DNA from: Marinifilaceae bacterium
Lineage (GTDB): Bacteria; Bacteroidota; Bacteroidia; Bacteroidales; Marinifilaceae
Reading direction: 5' to 3'
NCBI GenBank assembly: GCA_016936255.1
Contig: JAFGYE010000067.1
Span: 1 to 64,000 of the forward strand
Length of the DNA stretch: 64,000 bases
Positions 1 through 7,985 of the stretch are shown here, one piece after another. The notes beneath the pieces are model-generated. The model searched no databases, had not been told where the DNA came from, and saw nothing but the letters and a program-made list of their open reading frames with translations. Made by a program: the position numbers and the translations under genes. Position 1 is the first letter of the stretch. Each line of letters starts with the position of its first letter.

Positions 1-21
1 AAGCAGTATAAGGCAGTTTAA
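1..21 (+). CDS. Possible 3' end of an upstream gene (partial)
   Basis: Frame 1 reads K-Q-Y-K-A-V and then a TAA stop at 19-21. It sits directly before a strong hairpin terminator at 45-85, which is the reason to suspect a gene ends here. Six codons carry no family information, so this is only a positional inference. Confidence 0.25.
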   Translation, partial: KQYKAV

Positions 22-44
22 TCTCAAAAAAACAAAAGATCATG

Positions 45-85
45 AAAAAGAGGATGTCTACTTTGTTATGAGACATCCTCTTTTT
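45..85. terminator. Rho-independent terminator, bidirectional
   Basis: A stem of about 15 bp (AAAAAGAGGATGTCT at 45-59 pairs with 71-85) around an 11-nt loop. A T-run closes it on the + strand and an A-run opens it on the left, so it could work in both directions. It most likely ends the gene whose last codons are at 1-21. Confidence 0.75.
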
Positions 86-522
86 ATATTCTGAACTTTT
101 GAAAATTCGAACGGCAGGTAATATTTTAAATAACAAAAAAATTTATTTGGATTAGTATTCCTTAAACCCCACATTTTTCGAGATAAAACTTCCTCTTTTA
201 CTGGAATTTGCGCCTTTAATTTTGTAATTTAAATGCTCAATTAACTTAAAGGAAATTCTATTTAAAAACGATTCTCACTCTCTCAAATTTCAAAAGAAAA
301 TTTATACAATATATTTTTCATTGCCCTCAACCAAATTTAAGAAACTTAAACTCGATGGTGCGAATTGATTAAATTAGAAAAAACTAAGTTGACTTCTCTC
401 CGGTAGCAGAGAAAAACATTTAGTGGTTAGTGGTTAACTGAAATAGCAGGATTTCCTAGTCCCTTAATTTATTAAATTCTGCTATTTCTTTAAACTTTAG
501 AGAATAGGAATACATTCGATTC
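86..522. other. Gene-free stretch
   Basis: No convincing ORF. It holds a short direct repeat (TAGTGGT, then TAGTGGT) near 421-434 and a 9-bp stem with a long loop (AAATAGCAG at 441-449 with CTGCTATTT at 479-487) followed by a few T residues, which may be a weak terminator. Nothing else stands out. Confidence 0.5.
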
Positions 523-565
523 AAAAAAAGGCGGTAAAATCAAAATACATGATTTTACCGCCTTC
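523..565 (-). terminator. Terminator of the acidic-protein gene
   Basis: Stem of about 14 bp (AAGGCGGTAAAATC at 528-541 pairs with 551-564) with a 9-nt loop. On the minus strand it ends in a run of seven T, as expected for an intrinsic terminator behind the gene that stops at 607. Confidence 0.8.
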
Positions 566-606
566 TCTAATTATTTTATTTCTGTTGGGAATAAACGGCT
601 AAACGT

Positions 607-984
607 CTATTCATCATCCATATCATCCTCATCGTCCGCAATAGTATCGACTTCCTCGTCATCGTCAGACATTAAAAAATCGGAATCAGAATCGGAGTAT
701 TTATCTTCATAGGATTCCTTCTTACTATCCAGTAGGTTTCCATCATCGTCAAAATCGTCATCATCTTCGATAAGTTCCTGAGCTTTACGAACCGACATAC
801 GAACCATGTATATTTTATCCTCCGTCTCAAATGGCAAAGCACTTACCATTTCATTCTTATGATTTCTGAATTCAATCAAATTATCCATATATCCCTCAGG
901 ATAATACAATTTTATTTGTTCCTGTATCTCCTGACTAAGCTTTTCGTAGCTCTGGATTACTCTCGGTTTATTGCTGCTCTTCAT
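607..984 (-). CDS. Very acidic small protein, unknown function
   Basis: 125 residues. The N-terminal 75 residues look like a folded, mixed alpha/beta segment with a basic start (MKSSNKPRVIQSYEKLS). The last 50 residues are mostly Asp, Glu and Ser, including runs such as EDDDDFDDDGN and SDSDSD. There is no signal peptide and no membrane segment, so it is probably cytosolic. It is the last gene of a minus-strand run behind the decarboxylase and the deoxyhypusine-synthase-like gene, 48 bp after the latter, and is followed by a good terminator. An acidic tail could bind basic partners, polyamines or divalent cations, but that is only inference from charge and neighbours. I do not recognise a named family. 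Confidence 0.75.
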   Translation of the reverse strand: MKSSNKPRVIQSYEKLSQEIQEQIKLYYPEGYMDNLIEFRNHKNEMVSALPFETEDKIYMVRMSVRKAQELIEDDDDFDDDGNLLDSKKESYEDKYSDSDSDFLMSDDDEEVDTIADDEDDMDDE

Positions 985-1032
985 ACAATAATTTGTTTAT
1001 CGAAAAATGGAAATATTTTGGTTTATTATTAA

Positions 1033-2010
1033 TTACCAACCTAATAGATATGCGAAAACCAAGGGTGCTACTATTGTAGCATCTGATTCAATGATAAATT
1101 TAGGCGTTTCAATACCTAACTTACCCCAAGTAATTTTCTCGTTTGGAACAGCGCCCGAATATGATCCGTAACTTGTTGTAGAATCAGAAATTTGGCAGAA
1201 ATAACTCCAAAAAGGAGTGTTTGTTCTTTCCATATCCTGATACAACATAGGAACTACACATATTGGAAAATCTCCCGCTATACCACCGCCAATTTGGAAA
1301 AACCCAATACCTTGGTCTCCTGCATTATTGGTATAATAATCAGCCAACCAAGTCATGTATTCAATTCCTGATTTCATAGTCGACGCCTTCAATTCTCCTT
1401 TTAAGCAGTAGGATGCAAAAATATTTCCCATAGTAGAATCTTCCCAACCAGGAACTACAATCGGAAGGTTTTTCCTGGCTGCTTCGAGCATCCAACTATT
1501 TTTAGGATCAATTTCATAATATTGCTCCAACACTCCTGAAAGCAACAGTTTATACATAAACTCATGTGGAAAATATCTCTCCCCATTATCTTCAGCTGCT
1601 TTCCAAATATTATAAACGTGTTTTTGTAATCTTCTAAAAGCTTCCTCTTCCGGAATACATGTATCTGTTACCCTATTTAAACCTTTCTCCAACAAAGCCC
1701 ATTCGTCCTCTGGAGTTAAATCTCTGTAATGAGGCACTCTTTTGTAATGCGAGTGAGCAACCAGATTCATGATATCTTCTTCTAAATTTGCTCCGGTACA
1801 AGTGATAATATGAACTTTATCCTGACGAATCATTTCAGCCAATGATCTTCCTAACTCGGCAGTACTCATAGCACCACCAAGAGTAATCATCATCTTCTTT
1901 CCTTCCGATAAATGCTTTTCGTAAGCAACTGCAGCATCAACCAACGCGGCTGAATTAAAATGTCTGTAATGTTCAAGTATGAATTTAGTAACGGGTCCTT
2001 TATTTTGCAT
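1033..2010 (-). CDS. Deoxyhypusine synthase-like protein
   Basis: 325 residues, close to the family length. The Rossmann-like NAD-binding start shows LGGAMSTAELG (about 44-54) and CTGANLEEDI (71-80); GGGIAGDFPI (241-250) and a C-terminal TWGKLG follow. Lys297 in TWGK lines up with the catalytic lysine of human deoxyhypusine synthase (SWGKI context), so the protein keeps the residue that carries the aminobutyl intermediate. Bacteria lack eIF5A, the classical substrate. Bacterial homologues are linked to alternative polyamine chemistry (homospermidine-type aminobutyl transfer) or have no assigned role. It follows the PLP decarboxylase gene by about 110 bp on the same strand, which supports a polyamine role. 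Fold assignment is firm; substrate is unknown. Confidence 0.9.
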   Translation of the reverse strand: MQNKGPVTKFILEHYRHFNSAALVDAAVAYEKHLSEGKKMMITLGGAMSTAELGRSLAEMIRQDKVHIITCTGANLEEDIMNLVAHSHYKRVPHYRDLTPEDEWALLEKGLNRVTDTCIPEEEAFRRLQKHVYNIWKAAEDNGERYFPHEFMYKLLLSGVLEQYYEIDPKNSWMLEAARKNLPIVVPGWEDSTMGNIFASYCLKGELKASTMKSGIEYMTWLADYYTNNAGDQGIGFFQIGGGIAGDFPICVVPMLYQDMERTNTPFWSYFCQISDSTTSYGSYSGAVPNEKITWGKLGIETPKFIIESDATIVAPLVFAYLLGW

Positions 2011-2122
2011 GATTTTAAAATTTATAGCAAAGCATTATACTATCTGGCAATTAAAAAAGTTAGGCTTATTATACCTCTTGCAGTGCCAATTCTACAATTT
2101 TATTTGTGAAACAATTACTTCT

Positions 2123-3529
2123 TTATTTTTTGTATCCTAAAAGTTTAAACATCTCATCGGCAGATTGTTCATTACGATAAACGTAATCGAAAAAATTGCC
2201 TTTTTCATCTCTATCAATAATAACGTGCTTTGGTGATGGGATCAAACAATGCTTAATACCTCCATATCCGCTAATTGCATCCTGATAAGCTCCCGTATGG
2301 AAAAAACCAATATACAATGGTTCCTTCTCATCATTGGAATAGCTCGGGAGCAAAACCTCCTGATTTAAATCTTCAGAATTGTAATAATCCGAGTGATCAC
2401 AGCTAATTCCACCGATATTTACACGTTTGTATTCATTTTTCCATTTATTGATGGGTAATAAAATAAATTTCTCGTGAATAGACCATGCATCAGGAATGGT
2501 ATTCATTAAACTATTATCAATCAGATACCATGATTCGGTATCGTTTTGTTGTTTCTGCTCCAGTACTTTAAACACAATCGCACCACTTTCTCCAACAGTA
2601 TATTTACCAAATTCGGTATAGATATTCGGTTCAGGAATTTCATCCTTCATGCAGGCATCCTTTATGTTGGAAATAATTTCATTAATCATATATTCGTATT
2701 GGTACTCGAATCCAAGATGGTTACGTATTGGAAAACCACCACCCAAATTAAATGAATCCAGACTCTCACTATCCTTTTTTAATTCTGAATATACCTTTAA
2801 TGCCTTCTGAAATTCACCCCAATAGTACAAACTATCCTTAATTCCTGAATCAACAAAGAAATGAAGCATTTTCAGCTCAAACTTTGGATTGTTTTTAATT
2901 CTGTCGTTGTAAAAATTAATAATTTCGTTACTGCGGATTCCCATTCTGGAAGTATAATAGGCCGATTGTGATTCCTCATTAATGGCCATTCGCAAACCGA
3001 CTTTCACAACCCGGTCTTTTGCCAATATCTCCAGTCGGTCTAATTCCTGTACACTATCGAAAATGATGATGCTGTTTTTAAAACCAACCTCCTGCATTTC
3101 CAGAATTTTTTTCAAATACTCATCCGTCTTGTAACCATTGTGAACAATTATTCGATCGAAATCAATTTTTTTATCTCTATGAAGATTTAAAATTAAATCA
3201 ATATCAAAAGCTGATGATGTCTCAAGATTAACATTATGCTTTAATGCTTCGCCAATTACATGGGCAAAGTGATTGCACTTTGTACAGTAACAATACTCGT
3301 AAGAACCTGCGTAATTATTTTTTTTTATCGCTTTATTGAAAAGATTCCGGGCTTTTTTTATTTGGTCTCCTATTCGGGGAAGGTAAAAGAATCTAAATGG
3401 AGTACCATGTTTTTCTATAAGGTATTTCATAGAAATGCCTTGAAAGGTGAGATAATCATCGCGTAAATCAAAGCCTTCCTGAGGAAAATAATAGCTCTGT
3501 TCAATCAAATCAAAATAGGTATTTTTCAT
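2123..3529 (-). CDS. PLP-dependent arginine/diaminopimelate-type decarboxylase (fold type III)
   Basis: 468 residues of the alanine-racemase-fold decarboxylase group. Visible landmarks are the PLP lysine K84 in YCTKCNHF, the phosphate-binding GGGFP at 263-267, EFGKYTVGESGA around 306-317 (the EPGR-like region) and the cross-subunit catalytic cysteine C377 in GGISCDHSD. It probably decarboxylates arginine (giving agmatine) or a related diamino acid in the cytosol. At 468 residues it is shorter than the biosynthetic SpeA enzymes of about 630. The next gene is deoxyhypusine-synthase-like, so both probably serve a polyamine pathway. Exact substrate cannot be read from sequence; carboxynorspermidine or lysine/ornithine decarboxylase are alternatives. 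Confidence 0.85.
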   Translation of the reverse strand: MKNTYFDLIEQSYYFPQEGFDLRDDYLTFQGISMKYLIEKHGTPFRFFYLPRIGDQIKKARNLFNKAIKKNNYAGSYEYCYCTKCNHFAHVIGEALKHNVNLETSSAFDIDLILNLHRDKKIDFDRIIVHNGYKTDEYLKKILEMQEVGFKNSIIIFDSVQELDRLEILAKDRVVKVGLRMAINEESQSAYYTSRMGIRSNEIINFYNDRIKNNPKFELKMLHFFVDSGIKDSLYYWGEFQKALKVYSELKKDSESLDSFNLGGGFPIRNHLGFEYQYEYMINEIISNIKDACMKDEIPEPNIYTEFGKYTVGESGAIVFKVLEQKQQNDTESWYLIDNSLMNTIPDAWSIHEKFILLPINKWKNEYKRVNIGGISCDHSDYYNSEDLNQEVLLPSYSNDEKEPLYIGFFHTGAYQDAISGYGGIKHCLIPSPKHVIIDRDEKGNFFDYVYRNEQSADEMFKLLGYKK

Positions 3530-3719
3530 TTACGTATTCATAAAATATTTTTGTTGTTACTAACTGCCTTAATTTGCAAATAAAACCATTTTTTCAAAGA
3601 AATATCCACTTCCTAAAAAAAAAATCACGTAAGAACTTATTTTTTTTGCTTAATCTTCCAAAACACCAACAAATTCAACCAGTTCCGGATTCTTGCTCAT
3701 TCTAAGAGAGTCACAAAAA

Positions 3720-3968
3720 TCATGGCTTAATCTCATTCTCTGCATCCTGATCTTCGAGTTTAACCTTTTTTAATCCTTCAACGAAAGTGTAAACCAGTCC
3801 CATTACACTTAAAAAGCCCAACACCTTAATGTATTGTTTAAGTACCGACTTTGATTCCACAGTCCAATCATAAGTTAGATCAGGAAAGCCATTAATGATC
3901 AACACACTAATAACCGAGAGAAATAAAACTACTGCCAGCACAACAACTACTATCACCTTTTTACTCAT
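3720..3968 (-). CDS. Small membrane protein, unknown function
   Basis: 82 residues from the ATG at 3968; a longer reading needs a TTG at 3989. Residues 4-26 (VIVVVVLAVVLFLSVISVLI) form a strong membrane segment. A second hydrophobic stretch (VLGFLSVMGLVYTFVEGL) lies near 48-65. The tail is charged and acidic (KLEDQDAENEIKP). It is probably an inner-membrane protein with two helices. It stands alone about 190 bp upstream of the decarboxylase gene on the same strand. No family recognised. Confidence 0.65.
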   Translation of the reverse strand: MSKKVIVVVVLAVVLFLSVISVLIINGFPDLTYDWTVESKSVLKQYIKVLGFLSVMGLVYTFVEGLKKVKLEDQDAENEIKP

Positions 3969-4605
3969 TATCAAAATATTACGTTGCAATGTGAAACCAC
4001 TTTAAGTTAAGAGTCACCTTAAATCACTTGGTAATATAATAAAATATCACCTTAATTGAGTCAACTTCCTTTATTCCTTTGTCTGCTTTTTTCTGAGGTA
4101 AAGTCCAAAAACATTACTAAGTAATGAATTTAATATTTCGCATAGTGCGAAGGCAGATTCAAGCTATCAACCAAATATTATAACACATGATGGATAAAAT
4201 TAGTATTCTGAATACATCCATAAATATCAAATAAAACATGATTAAACCGAAAGAATTCCAGAGTTGAATTACAAAATGTATTTTGAGAAAAGATTGAATA
4301 ATCTGATGTTATTTAACAATAATATCTGAAGGAATATTAACTTATTCCGATGCAGGTTGATATTGAGACATTAAAAATCAAATATTATGCTTTTATTATT
4401 TGCTAACCGCTGTTAACCGTTGCTAAAAAAGAGATCAAAACCAGTATCCGAAAAGGCATTATCAAAATTCACAAACTCTATTTTTTTTGATTAAAAGACG
4501 AAATTAAAATAGATAAATTAGAATCAAATGAGTAATTTATGGATTGATAAATTCAATTCTGAAACACTCTATTTTTAACACTCTATTAAAGAATAATCAA
4601 CCGAT
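3969..4605. other. Intergenic region with paired short palindromes
   Basis: No ORF of note. Two 15-bp hairpins lie 25 bp apart centre to centre: CATTACTAAGTAATG (4112-4126) and TTCGCATAGTGCGAA (4137-4151), each with a 6-bp stem and 3-nt loop. Just before the VOC gene an 11-bp direct repeat AACACTCTATT occurs at 4563-4573 and 4577-4587. These could be regulator sites for the divergent genes on either side, but no known operator is matched. Confidence 0.45.
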
Positions 4606-4980
4606 ATGAAAAAGCATTTTTTAGGCTTACGAACTACCATATACAAAACAAATGAACTCACAAAAGCTAAAAACTGGTACTCCAAAGCTTTTGAAACTTC
4701 TCCCTATTTTGATGAAGATTTTTACATTGGATTTAATATCGGTGGATTTGAATTAGGCCTTTTGCCGGAGACAGATTCAAATGTTTCGAAAACAGATAAT
4801 GTTTTATCATACTGGGGAGTTGATGATATTAACAAAGCATTCTCACATTTAATAGAAATGGGTGCTGTAGGTCATGAACAACCTACAAATGTAGGGGGAG
4901 AACTTTGGGTAGCAAGTGTAAAAGATCCATGGGGAAATGTTATTGGCATCATATACAATCCGGATTTTAAAGCCCAGTAA
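4606..4980 (+). CDS. VOC-family (glyoxalase/bleomycin-resistance fold) protein
   Basis: 124 residues, the normal size of a single vicinal-oxygen-chelate domain. The pattern fits: LRTTIYKTNELTKAKNWYSK at the start (first beta-alpha unit), a central strand FELGLLP, and the second half ending VKDPWGNVIGIIYNP, a typical VOC C-terminal signature. Such proteins bind a metal and act on small electrophiles or isomerise substrates, but this one has no recognisable specific clade. The patatin gene begins 3 bp after its stop, so the two are co-transcribed. Confidence 0.85.
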   Translation: MKKHFLGLRTTIYKTNELTKAKNWYSKAFETSPYFDEDFYIGFNIGGFELGLLPETDSNVSKTDNVLSYWGVDDINKAFSHLIEMGAVGHEQPTNVGGELWVASVKDPWGNVIGIIYNPDFKAQ

Positions 4981-4983
4981 TCG

Positions 4984-5733
4984 ATGAAAATAGGAATAGC
5001 ACTAGGAGGTGGAGGCGTTCGGGGCTTTGCTCATTTGGGTGTATTAAAAGCACTCGAAGAGAAAGGAATTCGTCCCGATCTAATTTCCGGCGTTAGTGCG
5101 GGAGCAATAATTGGTGCTTTTGTTGCCTCAGGCTACACTTATGAAAAAACGCTGAAGATTTTAAAAAATAAGAGTCTGATGGCCTACTCCAAATTGCATT
5201 ATCCTAAATATGGATTGTTTGGTTTGGATGGATTAAAAGAAGACATTCAAAAACACATTAAAATCAAGAAAATTGAAAATTTACAAATTCCGTTATTTGT
5301 TACAGTATCGAATTTAAACGATGGCAGGGTTGAATATGTTAAGGAAGGAGATTTAAGCACTTATCTTTTAGCCTCGGCCAGCATTCCTGTACTCTTTGCT
5401 CCTGTTCTGATTGATGGCAAAATGTATTCCGATGGCGGACTATTCGACAACCTTCCTATTTCTCCCTTATTGCAAAAATGCGATGTAATTATTGCTGTAA
5501 ATGTGAGTCCGGTTCATAAAATTGAAAAGTTTGATAATCTGGTTCAGGTGGCATCCCGAACTTTTCAGTTAGGAGTTCACTCAAATAGTATTCGTCACAA
5601 AGAAAGATGCTCTTTATTTATTGAGCCAACCGGCTTGCGGGAATATGAAATTCTGAATGGAAATCACGCTCAGGAAATTTTTGAATTGGGATACAATTAC
5701 ACAAAAAGTTTAGAAATCGCTCCGTTTGAATAA
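4984..5733 (+). CDS. Patatin-like phospholipase
   Basis: 249 residues, the size of a stand-alone bacterial patatin domain (RssA/YlbK type). The oxyanion loop GGGGVRGFAH is at 8-17, the nucleophile elbow GVSAG at 36-40 (Ser38) and the second catalytic residue in DGG at 150-152 (Asp150), giving the Ser-Asp dyad of this family. It has no signal peptide and probably acts on phospholipids or acyl esters at the cytoplasmic face. It follows the VOC gene by 3 bp. The natural substrate is unknown. Confidence 0.9.
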   Translation: MKIGIALGGGGVRGFAHLGVLKALEEKGIRPDLISGVSAGAIIGAFVASGYTYEKTLKILKNKSLMAYSKLHYPKYGLFGLDGLKEDIQKHIKIKKIENLQIPLFVTVSNLNDGRVEYVKEGDLSTYLLASASIPVLFAPVLIDGKMYSDGGLFDNLPISPLLQKCDVIIAVNVSPVHKIEKFDNLVQVASRTFQLGVHSNSIRHKERCSLFIEPTGLREYEILNGNHAQEIFELGYNYTKSLEIAPFE

Positions 5734-5818
5734 ATGACAAATAGAAATTATCCCAAACCAATAATTTTAACTTCAACAAAGAAGATATTGTATTGCAAAT
5801 CCTATCAAAATCACTCTC

Positions 5819-6268
5819 ATGAATTCAAAAGCAACTCAAGCTTTAGAGGCATTTCAATCGGGAATGAATTGTGCCCAGTCGGTGCTGTTGCCATATGCCA
5901 ACGATTATAAATTTGATGATAATTTGGCTTACCAAATTTCAAGTGGATTTGGGGATGGAATGGGAAGGCTTCAAAAAACCTGTGGTGCTGTTAGCGGTGC
6001 ATTTATGGTTTTGGGAATTCATAACTGCAAAAAATACAGCAACCATCAGCTCCAAACTGAAAACAATCGAATTTTAATTCAGGAATTTAATCGCAAATTT
6101 GTACTAAAGCACAACTCTACAAATTGCAATGAACTAATAGCCTGCAATCTAAATACCGAAGAAGGACAGGCTTACGCTGAAAAAAATAATATAAAAGAAA
6201 GAATCTGTGAAAAATGCATAATCGATGCCATCGAAATTGTAGATTCACTGATTAATAACTTCAAATAG
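5819..6268 (+). CDS. C-GCAxxG-C-C family protein
   Basis: 149 residues with the cysteine layout of the C_GCAxxG_C_C family: Cys18 in MNCAQSVL, TCGAVSGA (Cys55), Cys103 and Cys109, and a C-terminal CEKC pair (130 and 133). These small proteins are widespread in anaerobes, and the cysteines suggest redox or metal binding, but no reaction has been assigned to my knowledge. It is cytosolic by sequence. It is followed by a strong bidirectional terminator and lies 85 bp after the patatin gene, so it may be the last gene of that transcript. Confidence 0.9.
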   Translation: MNSKATQALEAFQSGMNCAQSVLLPYANDYKFDDNLAYQISSGFGDGMGRLQKTCGAVSGAFMVLGIHNCKKYSNHQLQTENNRILIQEFNRKFVLKHNSTNCNELIACNLNTEEGQAYAEKNNIKERICEKCIIDAIEIVDSLINNFK

Positions 6269-6274
6269 ATTTCA

Positions 6275-6310
6275 ATAAAAAAGCAGGCCTTAAGCCTGCT
6301 TCTTTTTATA
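6275..6310. terminator. Bidirectional terminator
   Basis: An 8-bp perfect stem AAGCAGGC / GCCTGCTT (6281-6288 with 6294-6301), 5-nt loop, A-run on the left and T-run on the right. It serves both the + strand C-GCAxxG gene and the convergent minus-strand synthase gene. Confidence 0.9.
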
Positions 6311-7658
6311 TTATTTCCGAAGACTCTATTTTAAAGAGCTTCTCCAACACCTCTTTCAGTGAATCTAGTTCCGGATTAATTTCGAAGATATGAGATGGTT
6401 TCAGATGACAAACCTCTTTTTCTCTTTTAAAACGCTCTTCGCCTCCTCCGGTTATATTCAGCATGATGCAAGCCTTTTTATTGATATTTCCTTCCTGCAC
6501 ATATTTAATTAAACTGGCTACAGCAACAGCAGAAGCAGGATGAATATCATTTCCTTCAGTCTCTTCAAATATTTTGGCCGCTTCCATTGCTTCATCGTTA
6601 GTAGCCTTTAACACATCACCACCCGCGTCCTTCATCGCATCAAACATCCCTCCAACAATTGAATAAGGAGGTTTGCGATTCGACAACACTTTGGCCAGGA
6701 TTTCTTCCACTTGTTTTCTCGCCAAATTATCGTCCAATGGCAACATTTCCCTCGAATCAGCTTTCCATGCATCATACATCGGTAAAAATGGAGCATTCTG
6801 AGACACCATCAATTTCATTTTATTGGAACCAAAACGACCGTCTTCAATAAAGCGAAGATTAGCTTCCCAAGCAGCAATTGCTCCTGTTCCGCTGCCAACA
6901 GCCTGAAAATAATAATCAGGAATTTTACCAATCTCTGTTACCGCAGAAAGAACAGTAGTTCCCATTCCATCTCTTCGAGCCACATTTTTAGCTCCGCCTT
7001 CAGCAATGAAACCGTCCAGCTGACAGGCCAGATTCGATAAATGAATCGCATCAAAATAATCGCTTCCCGATTTTGTTGCAATCAATCTAACATTCTCCTC
7101 AATTGGCTCATCGAACCAAAGCGCATCAATATTATCCTCAGGAACACAAAGCAGCAAAGGAATACGATTATCGGAACATACTCTTGCAAATGCACGGGCA
7201 GTATTTCCTGCAGATGCAACCACAAGTACTTGTCCCGTGTCACTCAACCTGCCACTTACCGAAAAAGCCTCTGTTTCTTTAAAAGAGCAGGTTCTAAAAT
7301 TTGCTCCTTTTTCGGGCCAGTATCCACTAAATGTGATATATAAATTTTCTAAACCCAAATATTTAGACAATCCTTCACTCTTATAAGTTGCCGGAGCAGA
7401 TGATCCTTCCAATATTCTGTGGACAGGCAACCAATCGGCGAACTTATAAATTCCCAATGAGTTATCCTTAAGTTCAAGTTGCCTTTTTTGATATTTAGTT
7501 CTTATCAAACAAGCTTTTTCTTCAGCAGGAGCATCCAAAGTCCACCCTTCATCTTCAAATTTATTTCCTGTCTGTAAAGACTCAAGAATATATTCAGTAG
7601 CTCGAAAATCTATAGCCATTTTTTCATGTTTTGATTTTGAAAGCATAAAAATAGACAT
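6306..7658 (-). CDS. Cysteate synthase (threonine-synthase-like PLP enzyme)
   Basis: 450 residues of the fold type II PLP family. The Schiff-base lysine is K127 in FRTCSFKETEAFS; SAGNTARAFA (149-158) is the substrate-binding loop and GSGTGA (255-260) holds the PLP phosphate. ITGGGEERFK near residue 405-414 is typical of the threonine synthase / cysteate synthase branch. Overall pattern and length match the cysteate synthases of Bacteroidota and methanogens, which make cysteate from O-phosphoserine and sulfite. In Bacteroidota cysteate feeds capnine and sulfonolipid synthesis. The acyltransferase partner is not in this window. A short N-terminus from Met14 is possible. The alternative is an ordinary threonine synthase, which fits less well. 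Confidence 0.8.
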   Translation of the reverse strand: MSIFMLSKSKHEKMAIDFRATEYILESLQTGNKFEDEGWTLDAPAEEKACLIRTKYQKRQLELKDNSLGIYKFADWLPVHRILEGSSAPATYKSEGLSKYLGLENLYITFSGYWPEKGANFRTCSFKETEAFSVSGRLSDTGQVLVVASAGNTARAFARVCSDNRIPLLLCVPEDNIDALWFDEPIEENVRLIATKSGSDYFDAIHLSNLACQLDGFIAEGGAKNVARRDGMGTTVLSAVTEIGKIPDYYFQAVGSGTGAIAAWEANLRFIEDGRFGSNKMKLMVSQNAPFLPMYDAWKADSREMLPLDDNLARKQVEEILAKVLSNRKPPYSIVGGMFDAMKDAGGDVLKATNDEAMEAAKIFEETEGNDIHPASAVAVASLIKYVQEGNINKKACIMLNITGGGEERFKREKEVCHLKPSHIFEINPELDSLKEVLEKLFKIESSEII

Positions 7659-7985
7659 TTTGGATGGCTTGATAAACTTTTTTTAACTATTTAGAAACAT
7701 TTCCTCTAAGCTTTCCAATCAATTCCTTCCAATAAAAAATGCGAACAGAATTAATTACAGCTGACATTCAACAGCTTGATTAAAAAAAAACACAAAATGC
7801 CCAATTCAGACTTGCAATTTATTCGATTAATAAAAAACACATTCAAACAATACTGTTTTTCATTTCACTTTTTGGCACAAAAGCTTATATTTAACAATCA
7901 GAAATTTTATTTGCAAATCATGGTTTTTCATAAGAATTAATTTCTATATTCTTATGAATAAAACATTTGGAAAACACATATTTTT
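7659..7985. promoter_or_regulatory. Divergent intergenic region with inverted repeat
   Basis: This region separates two divergent genes and must hold both promoters. It contains an 11-bp inverted repeat (TTCATAAGAAT at 7927-7937 and ATTCTTATGAA at 7948-7958, 10-bp spacer), placed 28 bp before the oxidoreductase start. The spacing (about 21 bp between half-site centres) is what a dimeric regulator on one DNA face would need. Confidence 0.5.

Noticed and set aside
3650-3700. 16-codon ORF MSKNPELVEFVGVLED behind the small membrane protein
   Set aside because: It looks protein-like, but it is too short to support and the reading frame does not connect to the upstream gene without a shift.
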